Assembly: GCF_014192105.1 (NCBI RefSeq)
Contig: NZ_JACHXK010000001.1
Location: forward strand, 620,001 to 684,000
Direction of reading: 5' to 3'
DNA length: 64,000 nucleotides
Source: Paenibacillus phyllosphaerae
Lineage (GTDB): Bacteria > Bacillota > Bacilli > Paenibacillales > Paenibacillaceae
The notes beneath the pieces are model-generated. The model saw only the letters and a program-made list of their open reading frames with translations. It was not told the DNA's origin and searched no databases. The position numbers and the translations under genes are program-made. The stretch's first letter is position 1. Every line of letters begins with the position of its first letter. Of the stretch, positions 33,893-42,578 are shown one piece after another.

Positions 33893-35065
33893 TTATACGA
33901 GACGCTCGACGCCGTTGCCGATCGAGCAGACGTAGAAGTCCGGTACAAGTCCGGTTGCTTCGGTGTACTGCTTGCCGACCTGCTCCTTGAAGGCCTCGAT
34001 CGAATCTTCATGCACGAGCGAGACGGTACAGCCGCCGAAGCCTGCGCCCGTCATGCGGGAGCCGAGTACGCCCGGTACTTGGCGCGCCGCCGCAACCATC
34101 GCGTCCAGCTCGGCGCCGGTGACCTCGTACAGATCGCGGAGCGAATCATGGGAACCGTTCATCAGTTCGCCGAACGCCACCAGGTCATTCGCCTTCAGCA
34201 CTTCGATGGAACGCTTCACGCGGTCGATCTCTTCAATAACATGGCGCGCGCGGTCGCGGACGATGTCTTCCTTAATAAGGTGCGCATTGGCGTTGAAGTC
34301 TTCCAGGGACAGCTGACCGAGCAGCGTCAGGCCCGGGAATGCCGGCTTCAGCTCTTCGACCGCCTGCTCGCATTGGCTGCGGCGCTCGTTGTAAGCCGAG
34401 TCGACCAGTCCGCGGCGCTTGTTCGTGTTGCCGATGACCAGCTTGTAGCTGCCGGATTGGAACGGAACCAGATCGTATTCGAGCGTGTCGCACATGAGCA
34501 GAATCGCATGATCCTTCTTGCCGTTGGCTACCGCGAACTGGTCCATGATGCCGCATTTCACGCCGTTGAACTCGTTCTCGGACTTCTGCGACAAGACCGC
34601 GATGTCGACCGTGTTCGTCTCGTATCCGCCGAGGTTCAGCAGCGCGTAAGCCGTAACCACTTCGATCGATGCGGAGGAGGAAAGGCCTGCGCCGTTCGGG
34701 ATCTCGCCATGGAACAGCATGTCGAAGCCATGGTTCCATGTTTTGCCTTGCTGCTGCAGCGTCGCGACGATGCCCTTCGGATAGTTCATCCAGTCGTCCG
34801 CTTCATCGAAGACAACCGGCGAGAGCGGCAGCTCCTTACGCAGTTCGAAGTTCGTGGAGGCGAAGCCGAGCACTTGGTCGTGGCGCGGACGAACGAGCAG
34901 CGTCGTGCCGAACGTCAGTGCCGCCGGGAACACGTAACCGCCGTTGTAGTCGACGTGTTCGCCGATCAAATTCACGCGGCCTGGGGCATGGAATACGGCC
35001 AAGCCGTCCTGCGTGCCGCCGTAGATGTCTATGAATCGCTGTGTAAGCTCTTGAATGTTTGCCAT
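33893..35065 (-). CDS. galK: Galactokinase
   Basis: GHMP kinase of 390 residues that phosphorylates galactose at C1. The galactokinase signature GRVNLIGEHVDYNGGYVFP is near residue 28, the ATP-binding GAGLSSSAS near 126, and the C-terminal GAGFGGCTVSLV near 340. The ATG at 35065 is preceded by AGAGGT; the frame extends to 35161 without support. It heads the galK-galE-galT operon and is divergent from the AraC-type regulator. Confidence 0.95.
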   Translation of the reverse strand: MANIQELTQRFIDIYGGTQDGLAVFHAPGRVNLIGEHVDYNGGYVFPAALTFGTTLLVRPRHDQVLGFASTNFELRKELPLSPVVFDEADDWMNYPKGIVATLQQQGKTWNHGFDMLFHGEIPNGAGLSSSASIEVVTAYALLNLGGYETNTVDIAVLSQKSENEFNGVKCGIMDQFAVANGKKDHAILLMCDTLEYDLVPFQSGSYKLVIGNTNKRRGLVDSAYNERRSQCEQAVEELKPAFPGLTLLGQLSLEDFNANAHLIKEDIVRDRARHVIEEIDRVKRSIEVLKANDLVAFGELMNGSHDSLRDLYEVTGAELDAMVAAARQVPGVLGSRMTGAGFGGCTVSLVHEDSIEAFKEQVGKQYTEATGLVPDFYVCSIGNGVERLV

Positions 35066-35114
35066 GTCGTGACCTCTTTCCTGTAGGTGCAGATTTGGTC
35101 CTGCTTGTAATGCT

Positions 35115-35194
35115 AGTATAGCGGATGGCCGGATCAAACAAAATGGCGGGAAGTGCATCACACATGGAGAAATGTGACTTTATGATCGGATCAT
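35115..35194 (-). promoter_or_regulatory. Putative galK promoter and activator-binding region
   Basis: On the minus strand a -10 TATACT lies at 35115-35120 with only a weak -35. About 40-75 bp further upstream are two inverted repeats: TCACA-N10-TGTGA (35158-35177) and ATGATC-G-GATCAT (35182-35194). Their placement upstream of -35, between galK and the AraC gene, suits an AraC-type activator. Confidence 0.4.
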
Positions 35195-35264
35195 TCTTCG
35201 CCTTACCGCCGAATGTGCTACAATACATGTAATCTATTACGGTTGCAAGCGAGGGAATTCTACT

Positions 35265-36125
35265 ATGACACAGCGCGAATTCAGCTACTCGGTCGTCTCC
35301 AATCCCGTGCCGAATGAGCATGGCGATTTATACGTATTATTCTCCGGCGAAAGCCAAACAAGACCTGGGCACCGGATCGGGCCGAAGGTCTACGATTTCT
35401 ATCTCATGCATCATGTGCTGTCCGGCAAAGGCAGCTTTACCGTCGGGGACGCCACTTACCCGCTCCAGTCGGGCGAGACGTTCCTCATCCGTCCCGAGCA
35501 GCTGATCAGCTACGCCTCGGACGAGGCAGACCCGTGGCGCTACCGCTGGATCGCCTTCGAGGGCAAGCAGGCGGCTGATCTGACACTCGCCGCGCATCTG
35601 ACGCCGGGCAGCCCATGCGTCAACACTGGCCCGAACCGCCGGATCGGCGTGCTGTTCCGCAGCATCGAGCGCGTATTCCGGATCGGCGGCAGCTTCGCGC
35701 ATATGCGGGCGTCCGCCTATCTGCAGCTGCTGTTCGCCGAATTCGGCGCGGCCGTGCAGGAGACGAGCGGCCAGCTGGACCGGGGCAGCGACGACGGCGA
35801 GGCGCTCGTCGCGCAGATCATCCGCTACCTCTCGACCCAATATGCGGAGCCGGTCTCGATCGAGATGATGGCCGATACGCTCGGTTACAACCGCGCGTAT
35901 CTGTCCCGGCTGTTCAAGCAGCGCACCGGCATGACCCCGGTGACGTTCCTGCTGAAGTTCCGCATCGATAAGGCGCGCCAGCTGCTCCGGGAGCGGCCGG
36001 AGCTGACGATCGAGCAGATTGCCGCGTCGGCAGGTTTTGCCGACCCGCTTTATTTTTCCAAGCAATTCCGCCGGTTCTATGCCATGTCGCCCAGCGCGTA
36101 CCGCGAATCGATGAAGCTGGTGTAA
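35265..36125 (+). CDS. AraC-family transcriptional regulator (likely gal regulator)
   Basis: Regulator of 286 residues. The N-terminal cupin-like sensor domain (VLSGKGSFTVGDATYPLQSG) is followed by two helix-turn-helix motifs in the C-terminal 100 residues: SIEMMADTLGYNRAYLSRLF and TIEQIAASAGFADPLYFSKQ, the classical AraC pair. It is transcribed away from galK with a shared intergenic region, so it most likely controls the gal operon in response to a sugar. The ligand is inferred, not seen. Confidence 0.9.
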   Translation: MTQREFSYSVVSNPVPNEHGDLYVLFSGESQTRPGHRIGPKVYDFYLMHHVLSGKGSFTVGDATYPLQSGETFLIRPEQLISYASDEADPWRYRWIAFEGKQAADLTLAAHLTPGSPCVNTGPNRRIGVLFRSIERVFRIGGSFAHMRASAYLQLLFAEFGAAVQETSGQLDRGSDDGEALVAQIIRYLSTQYAEPVSIEMMADTLGYNRAYLSRLFKQRTGMTPVTFLLKFRIDKARQLLRERPELTIEQIAASAGFADPLYFSKQFRRFYAMSPSAYRESMKLV

Positions 36126-36131
36126 GGCGTT

Positions 36132-37217
36132 CTATTCCACTAGCTCCTCCACCTTCTCGGCGAGGAACAGCCGGTAGATGCGGACGAGGATAATTTTGGC
36201 CACGATATAGACGGGAATGCAAAGGATGATGCCGAGAATGCCTGCGCATTCGCCAGCTACCAAGAGCAACAGAATGGTCGTCAGCGGATGAACATGCATC
36301 TTTTTGCCATAGATGAGCGGCGACAGCACGTTATTCTCGATCTGCTGCGCGGCGATCATGACGACGAGCGCCCAGACGACCATCGTAGGCGACTCGGTGA
36401 AAGCGACGATGACCGCGGGAATGCCGCCGAGGATCGGACCGAGATACGGGATGAGATTCAGCACCGCGGCTACGACCGTCACGAGCAGCGCATAAGGCAG
36501 ACCGATGATGAGGAAACCGATGAACATCATCAGACCGAGCAGGAACGTAATGAGCATCCGCCCGACGATGAAGCTGCTGAGCGCCTGATCGATCTCGTGG
36601 AGCACCTCCTTGCCGTCGGCCTGGTAACGGCGCGGCACGATCGAGAGCAGCGAATGCGGCAGCGTCCTCCCGTCCTTCAGCATGTAGTACAGAATGAACG
36701 GCACCGTCGTCACCACGATGACGAAGCTCGTCACCGCGTTCACGATCCCGCTCGCATAGTTCGAGGCAGACGTAACGGCTTGGCTGAAGTACTCGGTCAC
36801 CTCCGTCGATATATCCGGCACGTTGGTCGTGAGAGAGGAGAACAGGCTGCTCTGCTGGAGCTCTCCCATTTGGCGCTGGAACCCTTCAATTAACTGCGGC
36901 GCTCCCTTGGTAAAATATTCGACCTGCCGCAGCAGCGTCGGCCAGACGAGCATGAAGAATATGGCGGTCAGCGCGCCGAGCAGCAGATAGAGGAACAATA
37001 TCGCCACGAAACGGTTCATCTTGTGGGCGATCAAGTACTGCACGATCGGGCGCATCAGATAGTAGAAGAAACCGGCCAGCATGAACGGCACGATCAGAAT
37101 GTTGAAGATCGTCTGGAGCGGATTCAGCAAGAAGCTGACCTTCGAGGCCAGATAAATGATGAGCAAGAGCGCAATGACATTCAAGCACGTTCTTAAGAAA
37201 CGATTGGGCACCAACAT
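36132..37217 (-). CDS. AI-2E family transporter
   Basis: Polytopic membrane protein of 361 residues of the AI-2E/YdbI/PerM family with about eight helices: two pairs near the N-terminus, a long outer region (about 100-150), and a C-terminal group with the family segment LNLIPYLGPILGGIPAVIVA. Members export autoinducer-2, sodium or other solutes; the substrate here is unknown. It is convergent with the AraC gene, only 6 bp from its stop, and stands alone. Confidence 0.9.
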   Translation of the reverse strand: MLVPNRFLRTCLNVIALLLIIYLASKVSFLLNPLQTIFNILIVPFMLAGFFYYLMRPIVQYLIAHKMNRFVAILFLYLLLGALTAIFFMLVWPTLLRQVEYFTKGAPQLIEGFQRQMGELQQSSLFSSLTTNVPDISTEVTEYFSQAVTSASNYASGIVNAVTSFVIVVTTVPFILYYMLKDGRTLPHSLLSIVPRRYQADGKEVLHEIDQALSSFIVGRMLITFLLGLMMFIGFLIIGLPYALLVTVVAAVLNLIPYLGPILGGIPAVIVAFTESPTMVVWALVVMIAAQQIENNVLSPLIYGKKMHVHPLTTILLLLVAGECAGILGIILCIPVYIVAKIILVRIYRLFLAEKVEELVE

Positions 37218-37320
37218 GTCGTATGCCCTCCTTCCCTTGGTCTCTCGCTCACGCTGAAAGGGATTTGTAACGACACCCTATCGATAGCTGGCGATAACCG
37301 ATATGTAATTCAAAAGCAAG

Positions 37321-37347
37321 AAGACCGTCCTTGTCGGGAACGGTCTC
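37321..37347 (-). terminator. Terminator of the YflT-like gene
   Basis: AGACCGTTCC / GGACGGTCT stem (one mismatch) with a 6-nt loop and a T-rich tail on the minus strand, just after the stop at 37364. Confidence 0.7.
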
Positions 37348-37363
37348 CTCGTGTCGTCCTGCC

Positions 37364-37768
37364 TTAAACGATGAACGGCGGATAGAACATAATCGCCGGA
37401 TCGTAATCATCGTCGCCGTAAGGCTTGCCGCCCCAGGCGATCACGACGATCTTGTCCCGGTCGAGCTCCTTCTCCAGACGCTCGGCCTCTTCGGCGCGGA
37501 TGCCGACGGACTGCATTTTGGCCCGCAGCTCCATGCCGCGTGAACGGAACAGATTCGCCGCCGCCGTCATAACGCCCTCTTCCTCGAGGCCGATGCGCTC
37601 CGTATCCGTCTCCTCTACCAGCCGCTCCGTGCGGTCTTTGTCATGCGCCAGCACGAACAGCTGGTCTTTCGTATACCCCTGCGCCACAAACCGATCTACT
37701 TGCGCCTTCGCTTCCTGCAGCGTATCGACGGTATGCACGTTCGTCTGCGTCGTCAAATTCGTAGCCAT
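37364..37768 (-). CDS. General stress protein 17M-like (YflT domain) protein
   Basis: Soluble protein of 134 residues. The N-terminal 100 residues form the GS17M/YflT domain (TLQEAKAQVDRFVAQGYTKD and FVLAHDKDRTERL), known from heat-induced proteins of Bacillus. The C-terminus ends in an unusual Asp/Tyr/Pro stretch (YGDDDYDPAIMFYPPFIV). The ATG at 37768 follows AGGAGG by 9 nt; upstream in-frame codons cover the DUF1328 gene and are not used. It is probably co-transcribed with the DUF1328 gene. Confidence 0.88.
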   Translation of the reverse strand: MATNLTTQTNVHTVDTLQEAKAQVDRFVAQGYTKDQLFVLAHDKDRTERLVEETDTERIGLEEEGVMTAAANLFRSRGMELRAKMQSVGIRAEEAERLEKELDRDKIVVIAWGGKPYGDDDYDPAIMFYPPFIV

Positions 37769-37827
37769 ATGCGAGTTCCTCCTAAAGAAAAATCGAAATT
37801 CGAATTTATTCCGTGACGCTGCCCTCA

Positions 37828-37992
37828 TCAGGCTCGTCTTCGTCCGCCGAAGATCAGCGATACGATGAACAAGATAATAAAGATGAAGAACAACACTTTC
37901 GCGATTGCCGCCGCTGCCGAAGCAAGCCAGAAAAATCCGGTTATTCCCGCAGCGAGGGCGATGACTAAAAATAACAATGCCCATCCTAGCAT
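37828..37992 (-). CDS. DUF1328 family small membrane protein
   Basis: A 54-residue protein, MLGWALLFLVIALAAGITGF at the start and IFGGRRRA at the end. Two hydrophobic helices joined by an Ala-rich turn (WLASAAAAIAKVLFF) are the DUF1328/YtjA pattern of tiny stress-associated membrane proteins. GGCGGG precedes the ATG. It is 60 bp upstream of the GS17M-like gene on the same strand, consistent with a small stress operon. Confidence 0.82.
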   Translation of the reverse strand: MLGWALLFLVIALAAGITGFFWLASAAAAIAKVLFFIFIILFIVSLIFGGRRRA

Positions 37993-38244
37993 GTTAATCC
38001 CGCCTTTCTGTTAGTAGCGACCTTAGAATCGCCGGCTGCAGCTTGTCTGCGCCGTCCTATTGAGCTTATACACCACTGGCAACCCCGCTGAAACGCCATC
38101 GGTCGACGCGCGTTTTTCTCCCTGGCAGCGGGTTTCAACCTTGTCCGGCGATGGTTATAGATAGGACATGAAGGCGTAGCACAGTACACAACGTCTCTAT
38201 CGGAAACACGCTTCATCCAAACCTGATACAAGGAGTGACGAACA

Positions 38245-38634
38245 ATGGCGAACGCAATCAAAGGTATTCTTATTGGTGGTGCTGTAGGTGCGGTGACAGC
38301 TCTTCTTCTGACACCGAAGACAGGTAAGGACATGAGAGAATCCCTCATGCAGAAATCGTCGGATCTGACGGCGGCAGCCCGTGAGCGCGCTACCGCACTG
38401 GCGTCCCAAGCGAAGGATAAGGCGAGCGAGGCAAGAGTACGCGTGAATGAGATCGGTAAACTGGCGGCGGAGAAAGTCTCCACGGTCGCAGATACGACAG
38501 CCGGCACATTCCAGCAGATGAAAAAAGATGCGGAGGAAACGGACGAAGCTTCGGCGAAGAAATCCGATTCCGGCCATAGCTTGGCCAATGGGAGCAGCAG
38601 TCCCACTACCCCCACCCCTGCTTACCAATCCTAA
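38245..38634 (+). CDS. YtxH-domain protein
   Basis: Protein of 129 residues with an N-terminal glycine-rich membrane helix (GILIGGAVGAVTALLLTPKTG), the YtxH signature, and a long amphipathic Ala/Lys/Glu-rich helix to about residue 100, then a Ser/Thr/Pro tail. YtxH proteins are membrane-associated general stress proteins in Bacillales. The tail PTTPTPAYQS looks unlike the rest and ends just where a second frame opens, so the natural C-terminus may lie in that frame. Confidence 0.85.
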   Translation: MANAIKGILIGGAVGAVTALLLTPKTGKDMRESLMQKSSDLTAAARERATALASQAKDKASEARVRVNEIGKLAAEKVSTVADTTAGTFQQMKKDAEETDEASAKKSDSGHSLANGSSSPTTPTPAYQS

Positions 38635-38638
38635 TCCG

Positions 38639-38812
38639 GTGAACAGGGCCGGGCAGGCCGGCCGCGCTTCCACGCCGGTCGAGACGGCGCAGAACGGCTC
38701 GATGGTCCAGGATCTGGACGATCTGAAGCGGCTAGGCCACGATATGGAGCGGATGCGGACGAATCAGGAGCTGGAAGAGGACGGGCTGGTACCCGATCCG
38801 AAGCAGGAATAG
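38639..38812 (+). CDS. Downstream frame, possibly a frameshifted C-terminus of the YtxH protein
   Basis: A 57-codon frame (GTG at 38639, or ATG at 38702) encoding an acidic helical segment, DLDDLKRLGHDMERMRTNQE, ending at 38812 before a strong terminator. There is no ribosome site at either start. Its codon choice resembles the flanking genes. The frame overlaps the YtxH gene in +1 relation, so a single insertion or deletion in the CCC/ACC-rich stretch near 38600-38630 would fuse the two. It could also be a genuine small gene. Confidence 0.4.
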   Translation: MNRAGQAGRASTPVETAQNGSMVQDLDDLKRLGHDMERMRTNQELEEDGLVPDPKQE

Positions 38813-38824
38813 CGGAGTGATAGG

Positions 38825-38858
38825 AGACGGCCCGGATAATCGGGTCGTCTTCTTTTTT
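38825..38858 (+). terminator. Terminator after the YtxH locus
   Basis: AGACGGCCCG / CGGGTCGTCT 10-bp stem (one G-T) with a 6-nt loop and TTCTTTTTT. Confidence 0.9.
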
Positions 38859-38910
38859 GTCTGAACGGAGAATCGGCTTGTGTAATTACGGGTATAAAAA
38901 AGTAATTAAG

Positions 38911-39110
38911 AAGCTCCATGCTGCATTCCCAATCTTACGATTGCGAACGAACCAATGAGCGAGTAAGCGGGTAAGCGGGTAAGCAGCTCAATGCTGCATT
39001 CCCAATCTGAGGATTGTGAACAAGAAACCAATGAGCGAGTAAGCAGCTCAATGCTGCATTCCCAATCTGACGATTGCGAACGCAAACCAATGAGCTTAAC
39101 CAATGAGCTT
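38911..39110. repeat. Three imperfect repeats with hairpins upstream of the FAD oxidoreductases
   Basis: ATGCTGCATTCCCAATCT recurs at 38918, 38991 and 39051, each followed by a CAATC-N4-GATTG hairpin, GAAC and CAATGAGC. Shorter direct repeats of GAGTAAGCGGGTAAGCGG separate units 1 and 2. The array lies directly before the ribosome site of the first oxidoreductase gene. No coding potential. Confidence 0.85.
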
Positions 39111-39124
39111 AGGAGGCGATGAGC

Positions 39125-40372
39125 ATGAGCAAAGAACTGTATACCGGAGAGCTGTACTGGCCAATGACGCTGCCCGATTACAGCAGCTACCCTCCGCTTC
39201 GGATGAATAAGCGGGTTCGAGTCGCCATTATCGGCGGCGGCATGTCCGGCACGCTGTGCGGTTATCGCCTAGCCCGCGAAGGAATCAGTACGGTTCTGCT
39301 CGAACGCGGCGAAGTTGCCGGCGGGAGCTCGTCGGCGAATACCGGGTTGCTCCAATTCAGCAACGATATGATGCTGACCGAGATGATCGACCGAATCGGC
39401 GAGAACGAAGCGCATACGTTCTATGCCGCCTGCCGGGAGGCGGTCGAAGATCTAGCTCGGGTGGCCGAAGAGCTCGGATGCGATGTCGGGTTTTCCCGCA
39501 GAAGCTCCCTCTACTATGCGAGTCACGAGGAAGACGTGCCGCGGTTAAGGCGCGAATACGAAGCGCTGTTCCATGCGGGCTTCGACGTGGAATATTTGGA
39601 GGAGGAGCAGATTGAGCGGCTGTTTCCCTTCCGGAAACACGGAGCGATCGTGACCCATGGCGATGCCGAGCTCAACCCTTTCCGATTCGTCCATGCGCTG
39701 GCTGAGGCAGGCTCGGTCAGCGGCCTTCGCATTCATGAGGACACCGACGTCATCGGACATGAGCAGCTACCGAACGGCCGGCACAAGCTAAGAACATCCG
39801 ACGGCTACTGGGTGGAAGCCGAGCATGTCATCTACGCGATCGGCTATGAACCGGAAGAGCTGCGCGGGCAATTGATCGGCGCGAACCTGAATCGCTCCTT
39901 CGCTATGGTGACCGAACCGGTATCCGAGGATGAACTGGCGCATTGGCACAAAAGGTGGCTGATCTGGGAGACGGCCAGGCCTTATCTGTACATGCGGACA
40001 ACCCCGGATAACCGCATCATCATCGGAGGGCTGGATGAAAGCTGTCCGCAGCCGGTCCAGGACGAAGCGCTGCTGCGCGAACATACGGAGCGGCTGTATG
40101 CGAAGCTACAGGCACATATCCCGGGCATAACGGCCCCTGTCACCGCACAATGGAGCGCCACCTTCGGCGAATCCCGCGATGGTCTGCCCTTCATCGGCCG
40201 CGATCCTAAGTATGCCAGCGTCTACTACTGCCTCGGTTATGGCGGGAACGGCACGGTATACAGCATGATGGCCTCCTCCCTCTTGCTGGAGATGATCAAC
40301 GGCAAGGCAGACAGCCCGCTTGCCGAGATCGTCCGGTTGGATCGCGAGACGATGGTGGAGCAGCTGGCATGA
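39125..40372 (+). CDS. FAD-dependent oxidoreductase (DAO family), copy 1
   Basis: Flavoprotein of 415 residues. The Rossmann FAD motif VAIIGGGMSG occurs near residue 33, followed by the FAD-contact segment ANTGLLQFSND and the C-terminal GYGGNGTVYSM of the D-amino-acid oxidase/glycine oxidase (DAO) superfamily. The ATG at 39125 is 8 nt after AGGAGG; the ATG at 39119 is too close to it. It is followed by a clearly homologous copy with about half the residues shared. Substrate unknown. The leader contains tandem repeats. Confidence 0.9.
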   Translation: MSKELYTGELYWPMTLPDYSSYPPLRMNKRVRVAIIGGGMSGTLCGYRLAREGISTVLLERGEVAGGSSSANTGLLQFSNDMMLTEMIDRIGENEAHTFYAACREAVEDLARVAEELGCDVGFSRRSSLYYASHEEDVPRLRREYEALFHAGFDVEYLEEEQIERLFPFRKHGAIVTHGDAELNPFRFVHALAEAGSVSGLRIHEDTDVIGHEQLPNGRHKLRTSDGYWVEAEHVIYAIGYEPEELRGQLIGANLNRSFAMVTEPVSEDELAHWHKRWLIWETARPYLYMRTTPDNRIIIGGLDESCPQPVQDEALLREHTERLYAKLQAHIPGITAPVTAQWSATFGESRDGLPFIGRDPKYASVYYCLGYGGNGTVYSMMASSLLLEMINGKADSPLAEIVRLDRETMVEQLA

Positions 40373-40420
40373 ATGATCGAGCGGCCCCTCCGGCATGCTA
40401 AGGGCGGGAGGAATGCGCAG

Positions 40421-41653
40421 ATGATCAAAGATTTACATAATGGAAAGTTGTTCTGGCCCACGACGTTGCCGAGCACCAGTACCTATCCTGCCTTGCAGCA
40501 GAACGTACGGACCAAGGTTGCGATCATCGGAGGCGGAATGTCCGGCTGCATCGTCGGCTACACGCTGGCGAAGAACGGATTCGAAGTCGTCCTCCTGGAA
40601 CGCAGCCATGTTGCGGGAGGCAGCACATCCGCCAATACCGGTCTCCTGCAATTCTCCAACGATATTATGCTATCGGATCTTATGAAGCAGATTGGCGATA
40701 AGCCGGCCGTACGTTTCTATGAAGCGTGCCGCCAAGCGGTGCTGGACCTGAAGCAGACCGCCTCCGAGGTTGGCGCGAACGTGGATTACTTCGACCGCAG
40801 CAGCTTGTACTACGCGAGCACCGAGCAGGACTTGATCAAGCTGAAGCGCGAATATGAGGCATTGCGGGCGAATGGATTCGACGTCGAATACTGGGAGCCG
40901 GCGCAGATCGCAGCCCGCTTCCCTTTCCGCAAGAGCGGCGCGATCGTCACCCATGGCGATGGGGAATTCAACCCGTTCAAATTCGTCCATGCCGTAGCCG
41001 ACACGGCTGTCCGTCATGGGATGACAATCTGCGAGCAGACGGATATTGTCTCGCATGACACGACTGCACAAGGATTACAGCGTTTGACGACCGCCAGCGG
41101 CGCTGTCGTCGAAGCCGAACATGTCGTCTACTCTGTCGGTTATGAGCCGGAGCAGCTGAAGGGACAGCTCATCAAGCAGACGATGAACCGGTCTTTTGCC
41201 ATGGTGACGGAGCCGGTGGCAGGTCGTGATCCTTGGCATCAGAAGTGGCTGCTCTGGGAGACGGCCAGGCCGTACCTGTATATCCGGACAACTGCAGATA
41301 ACCGGATCGTCGCCGGCGGGCTCGATCAGGAGTCGATCGTGCCGTATAACAGTCCGGCGCAGATCGTGAAGTACGTCGGCAAGCTGTACGAGCAAGTACA
41401 GGCGCTTGTGGGAGACCTCCTCCCGCCGGCCGAGTATCAATGGAACGCGCTGTTCGCCGGCTCCCGGGACAACCTCCCCTTCCTCGGGGAAGACCCTGCG
41501 CGGCCTGGCGTGTACTATGTGCTCGGCTACGGCGGCAACGGCGACGTGTACTGCATGCTCGGCGCGAAGCTGATCTTGAGCAAGCTGAGCGGGGAAGTCC
41601 ATCCCGCCGAAGATATTGTGCGGCTGGATCGGAGAACGCTGCAGATGGTGTGA
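40421..41653 (+). CDS. FAD-dependent oxidoreductase (DAO family), copy 2
   Basis: Paralogue of the preceding gene, 410 residues. It shares the same start pattern (a short tail, then VAIIGGGMSG), NTGLLQFSND, YYASTEQD-type segment, the motif AIVTHGDGEFNPFKFVHA and GYGGNGDVYCM. GGAGG lies 9 nt before the ATG at 40421. The two genes are 48 bp apart with no terminator between, so they form one operon that probably arose by tandem duplication. They may form a heteromer or act on related amines. Confidence 0.9.
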   Translation: MIKDLHNGKLFWPTTLPSTSTYPALQQNVRTKVAIIGGGMSGCIVGYTLAKNGFEVVLLERSHVAGGSTSANTGLLQFSNDIMLSDLMKQIGDKPAVRFYEACRQAVLDLKQTASEVGANVDYFDRSSLYYASTEQDLIKLKREYEALRANGFDVEYWEPAQIAARFPFRKSGAIVTHGDGEFNPFKFVHAVADTAVRHGMTICEQTDIVSHDTTAQGLQRLTTASGAVVEAEHVVYSVGYEPEQLKGQLIKQTMNRSFAMVTEPVAGRDPWHQKWLLWETARPYLYIRTTADNRIVAGGLDQESIVPYNSPAQIVKYVGKLYEQVQALVGDLLPPAEYQWNALFAGSRDNLPFLGEDPARPGVYYVLGYGGNGDVYCMLGAKLILSKLSGEVHPAEDIVRLDRRTLQMV

Positions 41654-41665
41654 AGGGAATGAAGG

Positions 41666-41692
41666 AGCTGCGGTCGTGCACCGCGGCTTTTT
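41666..41692 (+). terminator. Terminator of the FAD oxidoreductase operon
   Basis: AGCTGCGG / CCGCGGCT stem with a 7-nt loop followed by TTTTT, 13 bp after the stop codon. Confidence 0.85.
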
Positions 41693-41811
41693 GCGTCATC
41701 GTGAAGAGGGAATCCAAATACTGTCGCGCATCAAAATTGGCGAAATAACAGGAATTATGTCCGTTTGTGGCGAATATCCTTCATGCACAACATGAAGGAG
41801 GGAACGAAACG

Positions 41812-42501
41812 TTGGATTTACCTACGCGCAACCAAACAAACGAATCATCTGGAGGAGCCCCGACCCGCAAGAGTCGCTCACGCAAAAGATGGGTGATCGC
41901 CCTATCCACGCTTGGCGTGCTTGTCATTGCCGGATTCATTGCTTACCCTTTTGCCATGGCGTATGTGTCCGATAAAATGATGAGCAACATCGCGGACCAA
42001 ATCGTCTCCCCTTCCGAAATGGAAGAGATGAAGAAAGATCCGGAGATTCAGAAGATCCTGAAGGAGAATATCCCGAATATCTCCCTGCCGGAAATTACGG
42101 AGACCGTTGCCGAGACGACAACTGATCAGGAAACCGACACGGTCGCATCGAATACGGAAGCTCAGGACACCGATAAGCAAGACAGCACGACGAAGAGCAC
42201 TTCCGGTACAACCGACACGACAACAACGAATAGCGAGAAGTCCACATCGACGTCAACTAAGAGCGACGATTCCGCCTCCTCTACGTCCAACGTCATGACC
42301 AAGGACGAAGCGTCCAAGCTTCTCCTGAGCAAATTCAGCAAGTCCGAACTGCTGAAGCTCGCGGAGAAAGCGAACGGCGGACTGACGGCCGAGGAGAAGA
42401 AAGAAATCAAGGATAAGCTGCTCAGCCGCATCTCGGACTCCGAGTTCAAGGCGCTGAAAGTAGCTGCAGTCGTGGAGCTTGCGAAGCAGGACGGCAATTA
42501 G
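41812..42501 (+). CDS. Membrane-anchored protein with Ser/Thr-rich linker, paralogue A
   Basis: Unrecognised protein of 229 residues starting at TTG 9 nt after AAGGAGGG. Parts: basic cytosolic N-terminus (about 25 residues), one transmembrane helix, a conserved block beginning AYVSDKMMSNIADQIVSPSE, then about 80 residues of Ser/Thr/Asp low-complexity linker, and a C-terminal helical block (LLLSKFSKSELLKLAEKANG). The two conserved blocks recur in the gene at 43179. It is probably an outward-facing surface protein; function unknown. Confidence 0.8.
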   Translation: MDLPTRNQTNESSGGAPTRKSRSRKRWVIALSTLGVLVIAGFIAYPFAMAYVSDKMMSNIADQIVSPSEMEEMKKDPEIQKILKENIPNISLPEITETVAETTTDQETDTVASNTEAQDTDKQDSTTKSTSGTTDTTTTNSEKSTSTSTKSDDSASSTSNVMTKDEASKLLLSKFSKSELLKLAEKANGGLTAEEKKEIKDKLLSRISDSEFKALKVAAVVELAKQDGN

Positions 42502-42530
42502 CTCGCTGTAGCATATATGGGAACGACGAA

Positions 42531-42560
42531 ACGCACCGAGGCGAACTCGGTGCGTTTTTT
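42531..42560 (+). terminator. Terminator of paralogue A
   Basis: Perfect 10-bp stem ACGCACCGAG / CTCGGTGCGT with a 5-nt loop and six T. Confidence 0.95.
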
Positions 42561-42578
42561 GCGTGGACTATTAGTGGA

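Noticed and set aside
33857-35086. 409-codon plus-strand frame
   Set aside because: Antisense of galK; composition of a shadow frame.
38132-38158. SigB-like promoter (GTTTCA-N15-GGTTAT) before the YtxH gene
   Set aside because: Only a partial match and it is unclear whether this organism has SigB; too weak to annotate.
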